From Paenibacillus sp. BIC5C1 (GTDB taxonomy: Bacteria; Bacillota; Bacilli; Paenibacillales; Paenibacillaceae), in contig NZ_CP135922.1 in assembly GCF_032399705.1 (NCBI RefSeq), positions 3,224,001-3,288,000 of the forward strand: DNA of 64,000 bases. The letters run 5' to 3'. Below the pieces are notes generated by a model that searched no databases, was not told the origin of the DNA, and worked only from the letters and a program-made list of their open reading frames with translations. Numbering within the stretch: the first letter of the stretch is position 1; each line of letters starts with the position of its first letter. Of this stretch, positions 35,127-44,193 are shown piece by piece. Both the position numbers and the translations under genes were made by a program.

Positions 35127-36695
35127 ATGCGCAAACGCTGGGGAAGAAAGATGATCATGATGATGATCGCTTCCAGTTTGATGCTGGCTGGATGCAATTC
35201 CGGTGGAACCAATAACGAAGCTGCACCGGAGGTTTCGAAGAACGATGTTCATACGACGGGGTTTCCGATTGTGGACCAACCGGTAAATCTCAAGATGTTT
35301 ACCCGAATTGCACCTGTAAATGGCACTTTCAAAGAAATGCCGGTTTTCCAGGATTACGAGAAATTAAGCCAAGTGAAAGTGGAATTTATTGAAGCTCAGA
35401 CAGATGGTTTCCAAGAGAAAAAAAATCTGTTGTTTGCTTCGAATGAGCTGCCGGATGCCTTGTTCCGTTCAGGTATTTCCCCACTTGAAGCCATCCGATA
35501 TGGCTCTGCCGGCCAATTGATCCCACTGGAAGGTCTTATCGATGAATATGCTCCGAATTTGAAGAAATTAATGGATCAATATCCCGAAATCCGCTCAGGC
35601 ATTACTACACCAGAGGGCCACATTTATGCGATCCCGGGTATTGTTACGCTAAGTGCGGCGCGTACAGATAAGAAATGGATCAATCAGATGTGGCTTGACA
35701 AGCTGAATCTGGAAGTGCCGGAAACTACAGAGGAACTGTACAACGTGTTGCTTGCCTTCCGTGATGGTGATCCGAATGGAAACGGCAAACAGGATGAAAT
35801 TCCGATGACTGCACGCGTGGGATTGGCTGTTGTAAGTGCGATGAGCGGCTCATTCGGATTGGATTCGCAGCTTGGATATAACATCAATATTGAAAATGAC
35901 AAAGTACACATCTGGATGGGCAGTGACCAGAACAAAGAAATGCTGATGTATTTAAATAAGCTGTACAAGGAAAAGCTGCTGGACCCAGAAATATTTTCAC
36001 ACACAGAGGCGCAATACCTGGCCAAGCAGGGATCGGGAAATACAGGTTTTTTCTTTGACCAGACGAACAATAACTTCTTGTCGATCAAAGACCAATATAC
36101 CGGTATTGCCCCACTGGAAGGTCCCCAAGGTGACCGATTGCAGAGTCAGGCTCTGCCAATTGCCAGAGATTTTGGAGCCTTTGCAATCACATCCGTCAAT
36201 CAATATCCGGCAGTGACGATGCGCTGGATTGATTATTTCTACAGTGATGAGGGTTCCACCCTGCTCCGATTCGGAAGAGAAGGTGAGCACTACGAGATGA
36301 AAGATGGTATTCCTTATTATAAAGAGGACTTCCTGAAAGAAATCAGTAACCAGGCCAAAATTACCCCTTATGCCGGCGGAGGCGCGCCACATCTCATTAG
36401 CGAACAGGTTGCTTCTTTTATCAACCCGCCTCAAGTGCAGGAGGCGCAGCAAAAGCTCGATCCGTTCATGCCAAAAGTCCGCTATGCGGCTCCAATGTTT
36501 GATGAGCAAACTGCCCAGGAAGTCAACATTCTGCGAAATGATATTGATAAATATTACGAAGAACAGAGTACAAAATTTATTGTGGGTGCAATCGGTTTTG
36601 ACAAGTGGGAGCAATTCCAGACGACGCTCAAAAAGATGAGAGTTGAGGAACTGGAGAAGTTGTATCAGGATGCCTTTGACAAGATGCAGAAATAA
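35127..36695 (+). CDS. Lpl/YtcQ-type substrate-binding lipoprotein
   Basis: A 522-residue solute-binding lipoprotein with lipobox LMLAGC and lipidated Cys23. It belongs to the large LplA/YtcQ type of Paenibacillus carbohydrate-binding proteins. A stretch with DGDPNGNGKQDE near residue 220 resembles a calcium-binding loop (EF-hand-like), which is common in this group. It captures an oligosaccharide for the two permeases downstream. ATG 35127 is preceded by GGGGGGC. Two-component genes upstream are its likely regulators. Confidence 0.92.
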   Translation: MRKRWGRKMIMMMIASSLMLAGCNSGGTNNEAAPEVSKNDVHTTGFPIVDQPVNLKMFTRIAPVNGTFKEMPVFQDYEKLSQVKVEFIEAQTDGFQEKKNLLFASNELPDALFRSGISPLEAIRYGSAGQLIPLEGLIDEYAPNLKKLMDQYPEIRSGITTPEGHIYAIPGIVTLSAARTDKKWINQMWLDKLNLEVPETTEELYNVLLAFRDGDPNGNGKQDEIPMTARVGLAVVSAMSGSFGLDSQLGYNINIENDKVHIWMGSDQNKEMLMYLNKLYKEKLLDPEIFSHTEAQYLAKQGSGNTGFFFDQTNNNFLSIKDQYTGIAPLEGPQGDRLQSQALPIARDFGAFAITSVNQYPAVTMRWIDYFYSDEGSTLLRFGREGEHYEMKDGIPYYKEDFLKEISNQAKITPYAGGGAPHLISEQVASFINPPQVQEAQQKLDPFMPKVRYAAPMFDEQTAQEVNILRNDIDKYYEEQSTKFIVGAIGFDKWEQFQTTLKKMRVEELEKLYQDAFDKMQK

Positions 36696-36728
36696 TGCTG
36701 AAACATCATGGATAAGGAGCAGTTGCCT

Positions 36729-37691
36729 ATGAAAAGCGTCAAAACCGATACAACGATTACGATGCCACGAAGTCATCCGAAAAAGAGTTCAGGCCTGTTA
36801 AGGCAAATGGGCAAAAGATTGGACCTGTACCTTATGCTGCTTCTGCCAGTCACTTGGTATGTGGTATTCCACTATGCCCCGTTGTATGGACTGCAAATTG
36901 CGTTCAAAAATTTCAATCCGGCCAAAGGGATTCTGGGCAGCAGCTGGGAGGGATTTGGCCACTTTCAACGATTTTTTGATTCCTATTATTTCTGGAGACT
37001 TCTATGGAATACACTTTCCATTAACTTGTTCTCCTTATTGATCGCCTTTCCAATTCCGATTCTGCTGGCATTAATCATTAATGAAATTCGCAATAAAACC
37101 TTCAGCAAATGGCTGCAAAATATTACGTATATTCCCCACTTTATTTCAGTAGTCGTTATCGTTGGCATACTGAATGTGTTTCTCTCACCCCATACGGGTC
37201 CAGTCAACCTGCTGATCGAGGCATTCGGAGGTACACCGATCCGTTTTCTTGAAGAAGCCGGTTGGTTTAAGACTATTTTTATCAGTTCGAATATATGGCA
37301 GAACATGGGCTGGCAATCCATCATCTATATTGCAGCCTTGAGCGGAGTGAACCCGCATCTGTATGAAGCTGCCAAAATGGATGGGGCGTCAAGGCTGCGG
37401 CGTATATGGCATATATCGCTACCCGGCATCGCTCCAGTCGTCATCATTTTGCTCATTTTGGATATCGGTCATTTCATGAACATAGGGTTTGAGAAAATTT
37501 TGCTGATGCAAAACAATCTCAATCTGGAATCTAGCGACGTCATTTCAACCTTTGTCTATACGACAGGTATCCTCAAGGGAGAATACAGCTATACAGCTGC
37601 TATCGGGCTCTTTAATTCAATCATTAATCTGGTGTTACTTTTACTGGTCAATCGGATTGCACGTAAGACGTCTGAGACGAGCTTATGGTGA
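36729..37691 (+). CDS. LplB-type carbohydrate ABC permease
   Basis: A 320-residue permease with about six helices. It shows LYLMLLLPVTWYVVFHYAPLYG and GLQIAFKNF near the N-terminus and the EAA loop LYEAAKMDGASRLRR. This is the LplB/YteP branch that pairs with YtcP-like permeases and uses a shared ATPase. ATG 36729 is chosen because AAGGAG lies 9 bases upstream; the earlier in-frame ATG 36708 has none. Confidence 0.92.
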   Translation: MKSVKTDTTITMPRSHPKKSSGLLRQMGKRLDLYLMLLLPVTWYVVFHYAPLYGLQIAFKNFNPAKGILGSSWEGFGHFQRFFDSYYFWRLLWNTLSINLFSLLIAFPIPILLALIINEIRNKTFSKWLQNITYIPHFISVVVIVGILNVFLSPHTGPVNLLIEAFGGTPIRFLEEAGWFKTIFISSNIWQNMGWQSIIYIAALSGVNPHLYEAAKMDGASRLRRIWHISLPGIAPVVIILLILDIGHFMNIGFEKILLMQNNLNLESSDVISTFVYTTGILKGEYSYTAAIGLFNSIINLVLLLLVNRIARKTSETSLW

Positions 37692-37707
37692 AGGAGGGCA
37701 AGAAGCC

Positions 37708-38601
37708 ATGTCCAAGCAGGCGACATTACAAACCAGTTCCAATGAACGGATTTTCGATGTAATCATATACGTCATAGCCTCAATTATTATCATCGCTGTG
37801 TTGTACCCGTTGATTTTTATCGTGAGTGCTTCATTCAGTGATCCCACGAAAGTATTGAATGGAGAAGTCTGGTTATTGCCCAAAGGACTGACGTTGGACG
37901 CCTATACGAATATTTTGCACAACGAAAAGATTTGGCTGGGATACCGTAATACGATATTTTATACGGTCGTGGGCACGGTGATTAACATTATCATGACCGT
38001 GTTGGCCGCATACCCTCTTTCCAGACCCGACCTTCCTGGACGTAATGTAATCATGGTGTTCATCACGCTAACGATGTTTTTCAGTGGCGGATTAATTCCA
38101 ACGTATCTATTGGTCAAAAATTTGGGCATGGTGGATACGATGTGGGCTCTGATCATTCCCGGCGCGATCGCCACGTACAATCTGATCGTGATGAGAACGT
38201 ATTTTCAGTCGAGTATTCCCTGGGAGCTGCAAGAAGCTGCCCACATGGACGGGTGCTCTAATTGGCGGCTGCTTGTGAGCATTATCCTGCCCTTGTCCAA
38301 GCCGATTCTTGCCGTGATGGTGCTGTTCTATGCCGTAGGCCACTGGAATTCATTTTTTAACGCACTCATCTATATTCGTAACGAAAATCTGCATCCGCTT
38401 CAGTTGATACTGCGCGAAATTCTGCTGATCAGCCAATCCGATGCCGTGGACGGAAGCCTTGGATTGGAAGACAAAATCCTGCTTGCGGAGAGCATCAAGT
38501 ATGCGGTCATTATCGTCTCCAGCTTGCCTGTACTGTTGATGTATCCTTTTGTGCAGCGGCATTTTGTTAAAGGGGTCATGATTGGATCGATCAAAGGTTA
38601 A
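37708..38601 (+). CDS. YtcP-type carbohydrate ABC permease
   Basis: A 297-residue permease: YPLIFIVSASFSDP after the first helix, NTIFYTVVGTVINI, the EAA loop ELQEAAHMDGCSNWRL and a C-terminal FVKGVMIGSIKG. It is the second permease of the importer. The ATG follows AAGGAGGGC; a longer frame from 37552 overlaps the previous gene and is not coding. The ATPase gene is absent locally. Confidence 0.92.
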   Translation: MSKQATLQTSSNERIFDVIIYVIASIIIIAVLYPLIFIVSASFSDPTKVLNGEVWLLPKGLTLDAYTNILHNEKIWLGYRNTIFYTVVGTVINIIMTVLAAYPLSRPDLPGRNVIMVFITLTMFFSGGLIPTYLLVKNLGMVDTMWALIIPGAIATYNLIVMRTYFQSSIPWELQEAAHMDGCSNWRLLVSIILPLSKPILAVMVLFYAVGHWNSFFNALIYIRNENLHPLQLILREILLISQSDAVDGSLGLEDKILLAESIKYAVIIVSSLPVLLMYPFVQRHFVKGVMIGSIKG

Positions 38602-38631
38602 ATCCATATCAACCACAATGATGGAGGAGTT

Positions 38632-40650
38632 ATGTTGAAATCAAACGCCAGAATTAGTGTAGATTGTAGTCGCGTAAGTGAGCATAAGGTCAACCCGTAT
38701 TTGTTTGGGCATTTTGTGGAAGACATCCGGGATCATATGGAGGCGATGCTTGCCTTTCCATTGAAGGATATGGACTTTGAAAGCGAGGCCGAATCAAGCA
38801 CTTCTGTATCAGGAAGCTGGTACGCCTCCACCAACGGGAGAAATACGCAATATGCGATGGAAGCTCCAGCCCCCAGACATTCGGGCCGCGCTCAGCGTAT
38901 TCGTATCTTTAGTGATGATGAAGCGCATGCCGGAATTGCACAAAGCTGCGCATTGAAAGGGCCCATGGATTACACCGTACGTATCGTTGCGCGAGCCTCT
39001 ATCGAACTCCGATATTTGATGGTGGAAGCCGTCGATAGACGTACGGAAGAAGTGCTTGGTCAGTTGAAAGTCGAATTAAACAGCCATAATTGGCAGGCTT
39101 ATGAAGCACGGCTGACGATGTTACGAGCTTGTCCCGATGCGGAGGTCAGGGTGTATATTCCGGCAGAGCATCCAAGATGGATCGATCATGTCTCCACGGG
39201 AATGCTCTGGCTGGATCATGTGTCTTTATTGCCTGTCGATCATATTGCCCTGGTAAAACGTGAAGTTGTAGAGATGACCAGAGCGTTAAACGCAGGCATG
39301 ATGAGACTTGCAGGGAACTACATTAGCGCCTATCACTGGGAGCATGGCATCGGCCCGATGCTGGAGAGACCTGTTATGTACAACGAGGCATGGGGAGGAT
39401 GGACCAGCAAGTATTTCGGAACGGATGAATTTATCCGCTTTTGCCACGAGCTGCAAGTGGAACCTCTGATTTGTGTGAACGATGGATCGGGTACACCTGA
39501 AGAGGCAGCCCAATGGATTGAATATTGTAATGGAAGTGTAGATACGCCAATGGGAGCTCTTCGGGCGAAGAATGGATCGCCGGAACCATATCATGTGAAG
39601 TATTGGGAGATCGGCAACGAGGTGTGGGGACAATGGCAAGTTGGAGCTTGCTCTGCCGAGCAATTTGCGGAGAGGACCGTACAGTTTGCGAAGACGATGA
39701 AGGAATCAGATCCTTCCATTGTATTACTGGCCTGTGGACATTACGAGCAGGATTGGAATAAAACAGTGCTTGCTCTCGCCGGGGAACATATCGATTATCT
39801 AACGTTGCATTTGTATCATGGCTATGGTCCCTTTGGCATGAATCGGGATACGCCGGTGGAGGATCGGTATAAAGCAATGGCCAGCTATCCCGAGTGGACG
39901 CGGCACTATATACGTCAGACAATGGAGGTCATTCATTCCGACATCAAACATCAGCATGTGAAGCTGGCCATCACCGAATATAACACGATGTATTATCCAA
40001 ACACTGTGCGAAAAGGACTGCCAGACGAGCATACCCTTGGAGCAGCCGTGGCGAATGCCGCCAATCTGAATGAAATGATTCGTTGCAGCGATAGCGTGCA
40101 CATCGGCAGTTTCTCTGATCTGGTCAATGGTTGGCTCGGCGGATGCATCCGTGTCGGAGATTTTTATGCTGATCAATATCGAGGCAAGCAGGCTGGATGG
40201 AGTGGACACCCGCTCACGATATATGGAACTCCAACCTATGAAGTATTAAAGCTTTACGCGAATCGGGATATTCGTCATATCCTCCCCGTAGAAGCTGAAT
40301 GTGGAACATTCTCTGTAATTTCCAACAAAAAAACGCCTGTAGAGCTGGACGCACTTCCCAATCTGGATGTTGTAGCCGGAACGAATGATGATCGCAGCAG
40401 GGTCACCATGTTTATTGTGAACCGAAGCTTGGAAGAGGTACGGGTTGAGCTCGATTTACAATCTTTCGATGCGAGCGAAGAGGGGACCTTATATGAGATT
40501 ACCAGCGATTCGCACCATAACATCAACTCGGTCTTTCAACCCGATCATATCAAGTGCACAGAACGGAGTGTTTTGACCGAGAACTGGCAGCAGGGTTATG
40601 TTTTATGTCCTTCATCTATCTATGTACTGGAGTTTGGAAAGGCAGACTAA
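38632..40650 (+). CDS. Alpha-L-arabinofuranosidase, GH51-like
   Basis: A 672-residue cytoplasmic glycoside hydrolase. N-terminal strands NPYLFGHFVEDI, then a carbohydrate-binding-like insert (about 60-205), then the TIM barrel with acid/base Glu330 in EIGNEVWG and nucleophile Glu449 in LAITEYNTMYY, and a C-terminal beta domain ending VYVLEF-like. GH51 enzymes remove arabinofuranose from arabinan, arabinoxylan or arabinogalactan fragments. No signal peptide, so it works on imported oligosaccharides. GGAGGAG lies close to ATG 38632; TTG 38635 is an alternative. Last gene of the locus. Confidence 0.9.
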   Translation: MLKSNARISVDCSRVSEHKVNPYLFGHFVEDIRDHMEAMLAFPLKDMDFESEAESSTSVSGSWYASTNGRNTQYAMEAPAPRHSGRAQRIRIFSDDEAHAGIAQSCALKGPMDYTVRIVARASIELRYLMVEAVDRRTEEVLGQLKVELNSHNWQAYEARLTMLRACPDAEVRVYIPAEHPRWIDHVSTGMLWLDHVSLLPVDHIALVKREVVEMTRALNAGMMRLAGNYISAYHWEHGIGPMLERPVMYNEAWGGWTSKYFGTDEFIRFCHELQVEPLICVNDGSGTPEEAAQWIEYCNGSVDTPMGALRAKNGSPEPYHVKYWEIGNEVWGQWQVGACSAEQFAERTVQFAKTMKESDPSIVLLACGHYEQDWNKTVLALAGEHIDYLTLHLYHGYGPFGMNRDTPVEDRYKAMASYPEWTRHYIRQTMEVIHSDIKHQHVKLAITEYNTMYYPNTVRKGLPDEHTLGAAVANAANLNEMIRCSDSVHIGSFSDLVNGWLGGCIRVGDFYADQYRGKQAGWSGHPLTIYGTPTYEVLKLYANRDIRHILPVEAECGTFSVISNKKTPVELDALPNLDVVAGTNDDRSRVTMFIVNRSLEEVRVELDLQSFDASEEGTLYEITSDSHHNINSVFQPDHIKCTERSVLTENWQQGYVLCPSSIYVLEFGKAD

Positions 40651-40677
40651 TTGAATTGACATTCTGGGGTGGAGACA

Positions 40678-40719
40678 AATAGGGTTTCAGAACTTATACC
40701 TAAGTTCTGAAACCCTATT
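40678..40719. terminator. Bidirectional intrinsic terminator
   Basis: AATAGGGTTTCAGAACTT pairs perfectly over 18 bp with its inverse at 40702-40719, with a six-base loop. It separates the convergent GH51 and MFS genes. Confidence 0.82.
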
Positions 40720-40780
40720 ATCTGTTCTATGGTGCCTAGGCACCCATCAATTCAATGCATACCTGATGAAAGTTGGCATT

Positions 40781-42016
40781 TTAAATAGTTACTTGCGTTC
40801 GCTTATACAAAACGGGTATTGCCGCTGCAATAAGGATCACGCCCATAATGGCGGGTGCAGCATGACCAAGTGATACATAGATTTGACCTCCAATGATAGG
40901 ACCAATCATTCTTGCTAAAGCCTGTATAGATTGACTACCACCTTGAATCCTTCCTTGTTCACTAGAATCGACAGACTTGGAGAGCATGCCATTAAAGGAA
41001 GGCCCGAAGATCGAATCACCAAAACCGAAGATAAACATGCCGGCGATAAACAGAGGGTAAAATGAGAACAACGTAGACAGTGCGATGAAACTGTAGCCTA
41101 TAATCTCTGAAATCATTCCAAGAATGGCAATCTGTTTATCACTAAATCTTTTCAGAAGCTTAGGCATGATGAAAGCTTGTGAGATGATGTCCTGAACACC
41201 CATAATCGAGAACATAAGTCCAATGATTGCAGGCTTCCAATTGAAAGTATCCACTGAAAATTGTGAAAAGACGGCCTGTAAAGATCCGTTGGGTATCCAA
41301 AGTAAAAACGCTGAGATCAGTAGTCTGTTTAAGTTTTTCATGGAAAGCAGGTTTGCAAGCTGTATGAATGGATTAAGTCTCGCCAGTGTAATTTCTTTCA
41401 GTCTATGTTTCTTGTCCAGACTCTCAGGCATAAAAAAGAATCCATACATAACATTCACTAAAGTGATGATTGCTCCAAAATACATGGGTGCAGAATAATC
41501 AATCTTGGCGAGTAATCCGCCTACAGTCGGGCCAATGACGGTGCCTACACCGACAACCGCACTTACCCATCCAAAGTATTTGGTTCTCTGTTCGGGTGGG
41601 ATGATGTCCGCAAAATATGCGAAGATGGTGCCTATGCTTCCGCCTGTTATACCCTCAATTATGCGCCCCGCAAAGAGTACCCACAGCGCTCCACCTATCC
41701 CGAAAACCAGGTATCCGATTGCAGAACCCAAAAGGCATACCAGGAGTAGTGGGCGACGGCCATATTTGTCGCTGAGAGCTCCAAGCACGGGGGACGCAAA
41801 AAATACGCAGAAGGCGTAAACAGAGGTCAGCAGCGTAACAACGGTAGCTTGTTCTCCCGGAGTGCTTGTGTAAGGCTGTACTAAGAATGGGACGACAGGT
41901 GCTATGATGCTGAATCCTATTCCGCAAAGAAACACAGAGATTAGACCGAATAGCAAAGCATGCTTGTCTATGGTTTGTTCAGCGTTCTGTGTATGTTGTG
42001 ATCGTGATTTAAACAT
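40781..42016 (-). CDS. MFS drug-efflux-type transporter (TetA-like)
   Basis: A 411-residue major facilitator with 12 predicted helices. Loop 2-3 reads GALSDKYGRRPLLL (motif A) and helix 5 GVGTVIGPTVGGLLA (antiporter motif C), which mark a drug/proton antiporter. It resembles TetA/NorA-like exporters. GAGGGGAG precedes the ATG. It has its own promoter after the terminator of the upstream MarR gene, which probably represses it. Confidence 0.9.
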   Translation of the reverse strand: MFKSRSQHTQNAEQTIDKHALLFGLISVFLCGIGFSIIAPVVPFLVQPYTSTPGEQATVVTLLTSVYAFCVFFASPVLGALSDKYGRRPLLLVCLLGSAIGYLVFGIGGALWVLFAGRIIEGITGGSIGTIFAYFADIIPPEQRTKYFGWVSAVVGVGTVIGPTVGGLLAKIDYSAPMYFGAIITLVNVMYGFFFMPESLDKKHRLKEITLARLNPFIQLANLLSMKNLNRLLISAFLLWIPNGSLQAVFSQFSVDTFNWKPAIIGLMFSIMGVQDIISQAFIMPKLLKRFSDKQIAILGMISEIIGYSFIALSTLFSFYPLFIAGMFIFGFGDSIFGPSFNGMLSKSVDSSEQGRIQGGSQSIQALARMIGPIIGGQIYVSLGHAAPAIMGVILIAAAIPVLYKRTQVTI

Positions 42017-42046
42017 TCAATTCTCCCCTCAAACGCCGTTATTTTA

Positions 42047-42094
42047 TTTCCTTGGAAACATTAATATCGTACAACCACTTTGTTTCCTTGTCAA
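42047..42094 (-). promoter_or_regulatory. Promoter of the MFS gene with repeated TTTCCTTG words
   Basis: On the minus strand, TTGACA (42094-42089) and TACGAT (42071-42066) are 17 bp apart. TTTCCTTG occurs twice (42047-42054 and 42083-42090, plus-strand reading), the first as part of an inverted TTTCC-TT-GGAAA. These flank the -10 and overlap the -35, a likely MarR operator. Confidence 0.65.
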
Positions 42095-42108
42095 CAAAAT
42101 AATAACGA

Positions 42109-42145
42109 TAAAAAAACAGCCTGTACTCCAATAGAGTCCGGCTGC
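42109..42145 (-). terminator. Intrinsic terminator of the MarR gene
   Basis: On the minus strand CAGCC...GACTC pairs with GAGT...GGCTG and is followed by seven T (plus-strand A run at 42110-42116). Confidence 0.7.
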
Positions 42146-42172
42146 GTTTAGTTTAACTTGCATAATTCAGAT

Positions 42173-42646
42173 TTATTCCGACTTCAGATCTGTACCCAGT
42201 TTCTTTATTTCTGCGTCGAGATGCCGATTATACTTATCCACGAATTTAAGCATACTGTCAAATTGACCATCGGTTATCTGTTCAAATACGGCTTTATCTC
42301 GCTCATGAAACTCGTTGTGCAGGTCCTCATGGATTTGATAAATGACTTTCCCTTGCTCGGTAAGCCTAAAATAGATTTCTTTCTTGTTATCCGACTTCTG
42401 GTAGCTTTCGATCAGGCCTTTTTCGATGAGCTTCTTCGTTAATTTACTTATCGCACCGCGAGTCATATAAAAATACTCCGCAAGTTTTGTCACATTGGAA
42501 TCTGCATTCTTTTCAATGTATTCGATGCAATGTACCTCAGAAGGCTTATAACCCTTAAGACTTTCTTCCATCTTATCTTTATTAAGCCAAACCAGCTTGT
42601 TATATAAGTCCCTGAAACCCAATAGGACCTGTTCTTCTTTGTTCAT
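42173..42646 (-). CDS. MarR family transcriptional regulator
   Basis: A 157-residue MarR-type winged-helix regulator. The recognition region reads NVTKLAEYFYMTRGAISKLTKKL and the wing EIYFRLTEQGKVIY. GGGAGG precedes the ATG. It lies upstream of an MFS exporter gene on the same strand, separated by a terminator and a promoter carrying repeated sequence words, so it likely represses that exporter in the absence of its ligand. Confidence 0.92.
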   Translation of the reverse strand: MNKEEQVLLGFRDLYNKLVWLNKDKMEESLKGYKPSEVHCIEYIEKNADSNVTKLAEYFYMTRGAISKLTKKLIEKGLIESYQKSDNKKEIYFRLTEQGKVIYQIHEDLHNEFHERDKAVFEQITDGQFDSMLKFVDKYNRHLDAEIKKLGTDLKSE

Positions 42647-42795
42647 GGACTATCCTCCCACCTGTTGGTGCATTACAATATTATATAAAATTTTGGGTTC
42701 CAGTTCAAAAGTATTAATGATTAAGGTAGGGATCCGTACGTGATAAAAGAGAGATAAAAGCCTTTGTGGCTACTGCATAACTCAAGGTGATTTTC

Positions 42796-42825
42796 TGAAT
42801 AAACTTTTATCTTAACGACATACTA
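42796..42825 (+). promoter_or_regulatory. SigG-type forespore promoter
   Basis: TGAATA (42796-42801), a 17-bp spacer and CATACTA (42819-42825) match the known SigG consensus. It lies 21 bp before the ger start codon, and germinant receptor operons are SigG-dependent. Confidence 0.85.
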
Positions 42826-42846
42826 CTTCAAAAGAGGTGGTAAAAT

Positions 42847-44193
42847 TTGCAGCAAATCCATGAACAAGATTTTCACAATATAGAAAAGCAACTCAAAGAT
42901 CATTTCAAAAAGAGCTCGGATTTCTTAAGCAAGAATGTGGTTATCGCGGATCAGGAATTCAGAGCGTATTACATGGAGACCCTTGTCGATCTTCCAACAA
43001 CATTGTCTACAATTAACCAGGCGGCGAGTGGCGATGATAACGGATCATTTCAAAATATGTTCAGGCCATTTGAAGAAGAGGCCTCCATGTCAATGGACGA
43101 GATACGCAATCATATTTTGCATGGAAAGCTTGTTCTGTTCAGCACTGAAGGGATGGCAGCTGTTATGGAACCGGAGCATACTGATATTTCGCGATCTGTC
43201 AGTGCACCGGAGAGTGAGAATCCACTTCAATCCGCGTACGATGCTTTTACAGAAGATATTAATAAAAACATCGGTTTGCTGCGGAAAAAGATGATTTCCG
43301 AAGATTTGGTTATTGAGCGACGAGAAACGGGGACCCGATCTACCAAGAAAATTGCCATGGTGTATTTGGAGGGAGTTGCCCAAGCCAAAGTCATCGAGTC
43401 TATTCGCGAGAAACTGGAACAAAACAAGGACGAGGAATTGACTACGGTAAGGGATCTGATACGTATACTGGGGCATCCAAAATTCTCAATAACACCAACG
43501 TACATCTCTTCGGAGCTACCTGGGGAGATGGTGCAGAATCTGATGAACGGAAAAGTGGTTATTCTAATTGATCAATTTTCGTTTGCTTTTGCTTTTCCAG
43601 CCATCATCACGGATCTATGGTCAACAACACTGGACGTTAACTACCCTTATTTGTTTCAAGTGTTTTTACGAACCGTACGGGCCATTGGGGCACTTTTGGC
43701 CATTACGCTCCCAGGTCTGTATATTGTGCTAAATTCGGTGAATCCGGAACTGTTGCGAATCCAGTTAGCCATCACGGTTGCCAAGAGCAGGGAAGGGGTT
43801 CCTTATCCTTCGTTGATCGAAATGCTGCTGGTTATGCTGCTTTTGGAGATGATTATCGAAGCCACCATTCGACTCCCAAAGAACATCGGACCCACCATAA
43901 CCATGATTGGCGGTATTCTGTTGGGACAAGCCATCGTTCAAGCCAAACTCGTCAGTAATCTATTAATTATTATTCTGGTTGCCTCGGCAATTGCCAACTT
44001 TGTATTGGCAGGCTATATGAACACGACGGGCATACGAATGTACAAATACGTTGTTATGCTCATCAGTTCCTTTTTCGGGATATGGGGTCTTGAGGCTGCG
44101 ATGATTTGGATCATACTGTATTTTGCCACGTTGAATACTTTCTCCGTTCCCTACTTAAGTTTAAGTGTGAAAGGAAAGGCTTCGGATGAATAA
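42847..44193 (+). CDS. Spore germination receptor subunit A (GerA/GerKA type)
   Basis: A 448-residue subunit of a germinant receptor in the spore inner membrane. A soluble N-terminal domain (about 1-235, with IAMVYLEGVA and ILIDQFSFAFAFPA) is followed by about five membrane helices with LPGLYIVLNSVNPELLRIQLA and the conserved REGVPYP. It is somewhat shorter at the N-terminus than the roughly 480-500 residues usual for the family. The start is TTG with GAGGTGG upstream. First gene of a typical A-B-C operon, overlapping the B gene by 8 bases; a SigG promoter lies just upstream. Confidence 0.93.
   Translation: MQQIHEQDFHNIEKQLKDHFKKSSDFLSKNVVIADQEFRAYYMETLVDLPTTLSTINQAASGDDNGSFQNMFRPFEEEASMSMDEIRNHILHGKLVLFSTEGMAAVMEPEHTDISRSVSAPESENPLQSAYDAFTEDINKNIGLLRKKMISEDLVIERRETGTRSTKKIAMVYLEGVAQAKVIESIREKLEQNKDEELTTVRDLIRILGHPKFSITPTYISSELPGEMVQNLMNGKVVILIDQFSFAFAFPAIITDLWSTTLDVNYPYLFQVFLRTVRAIGALLAITLPGLYIVLNSVNPELLRIQLAITVAKSREGVPYPSLIEMLLVMLLLEMIIEATIRLPKNIGPTITMIGGILLGQAIVQAKLVSNLLIIILVASAIANFVLAGYMNTTGIRMYKYVVMLISSFFGIWGLEAAMIWIILYFATLNTFSVPYLSLSVKGKASDE

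Noticed and set aside
35997..36776. 259-codon minus-strand frame
   Set aside because: Antisense to the Lpl-type binding protein gene, Leu/His-rich, no ribosome binding site.
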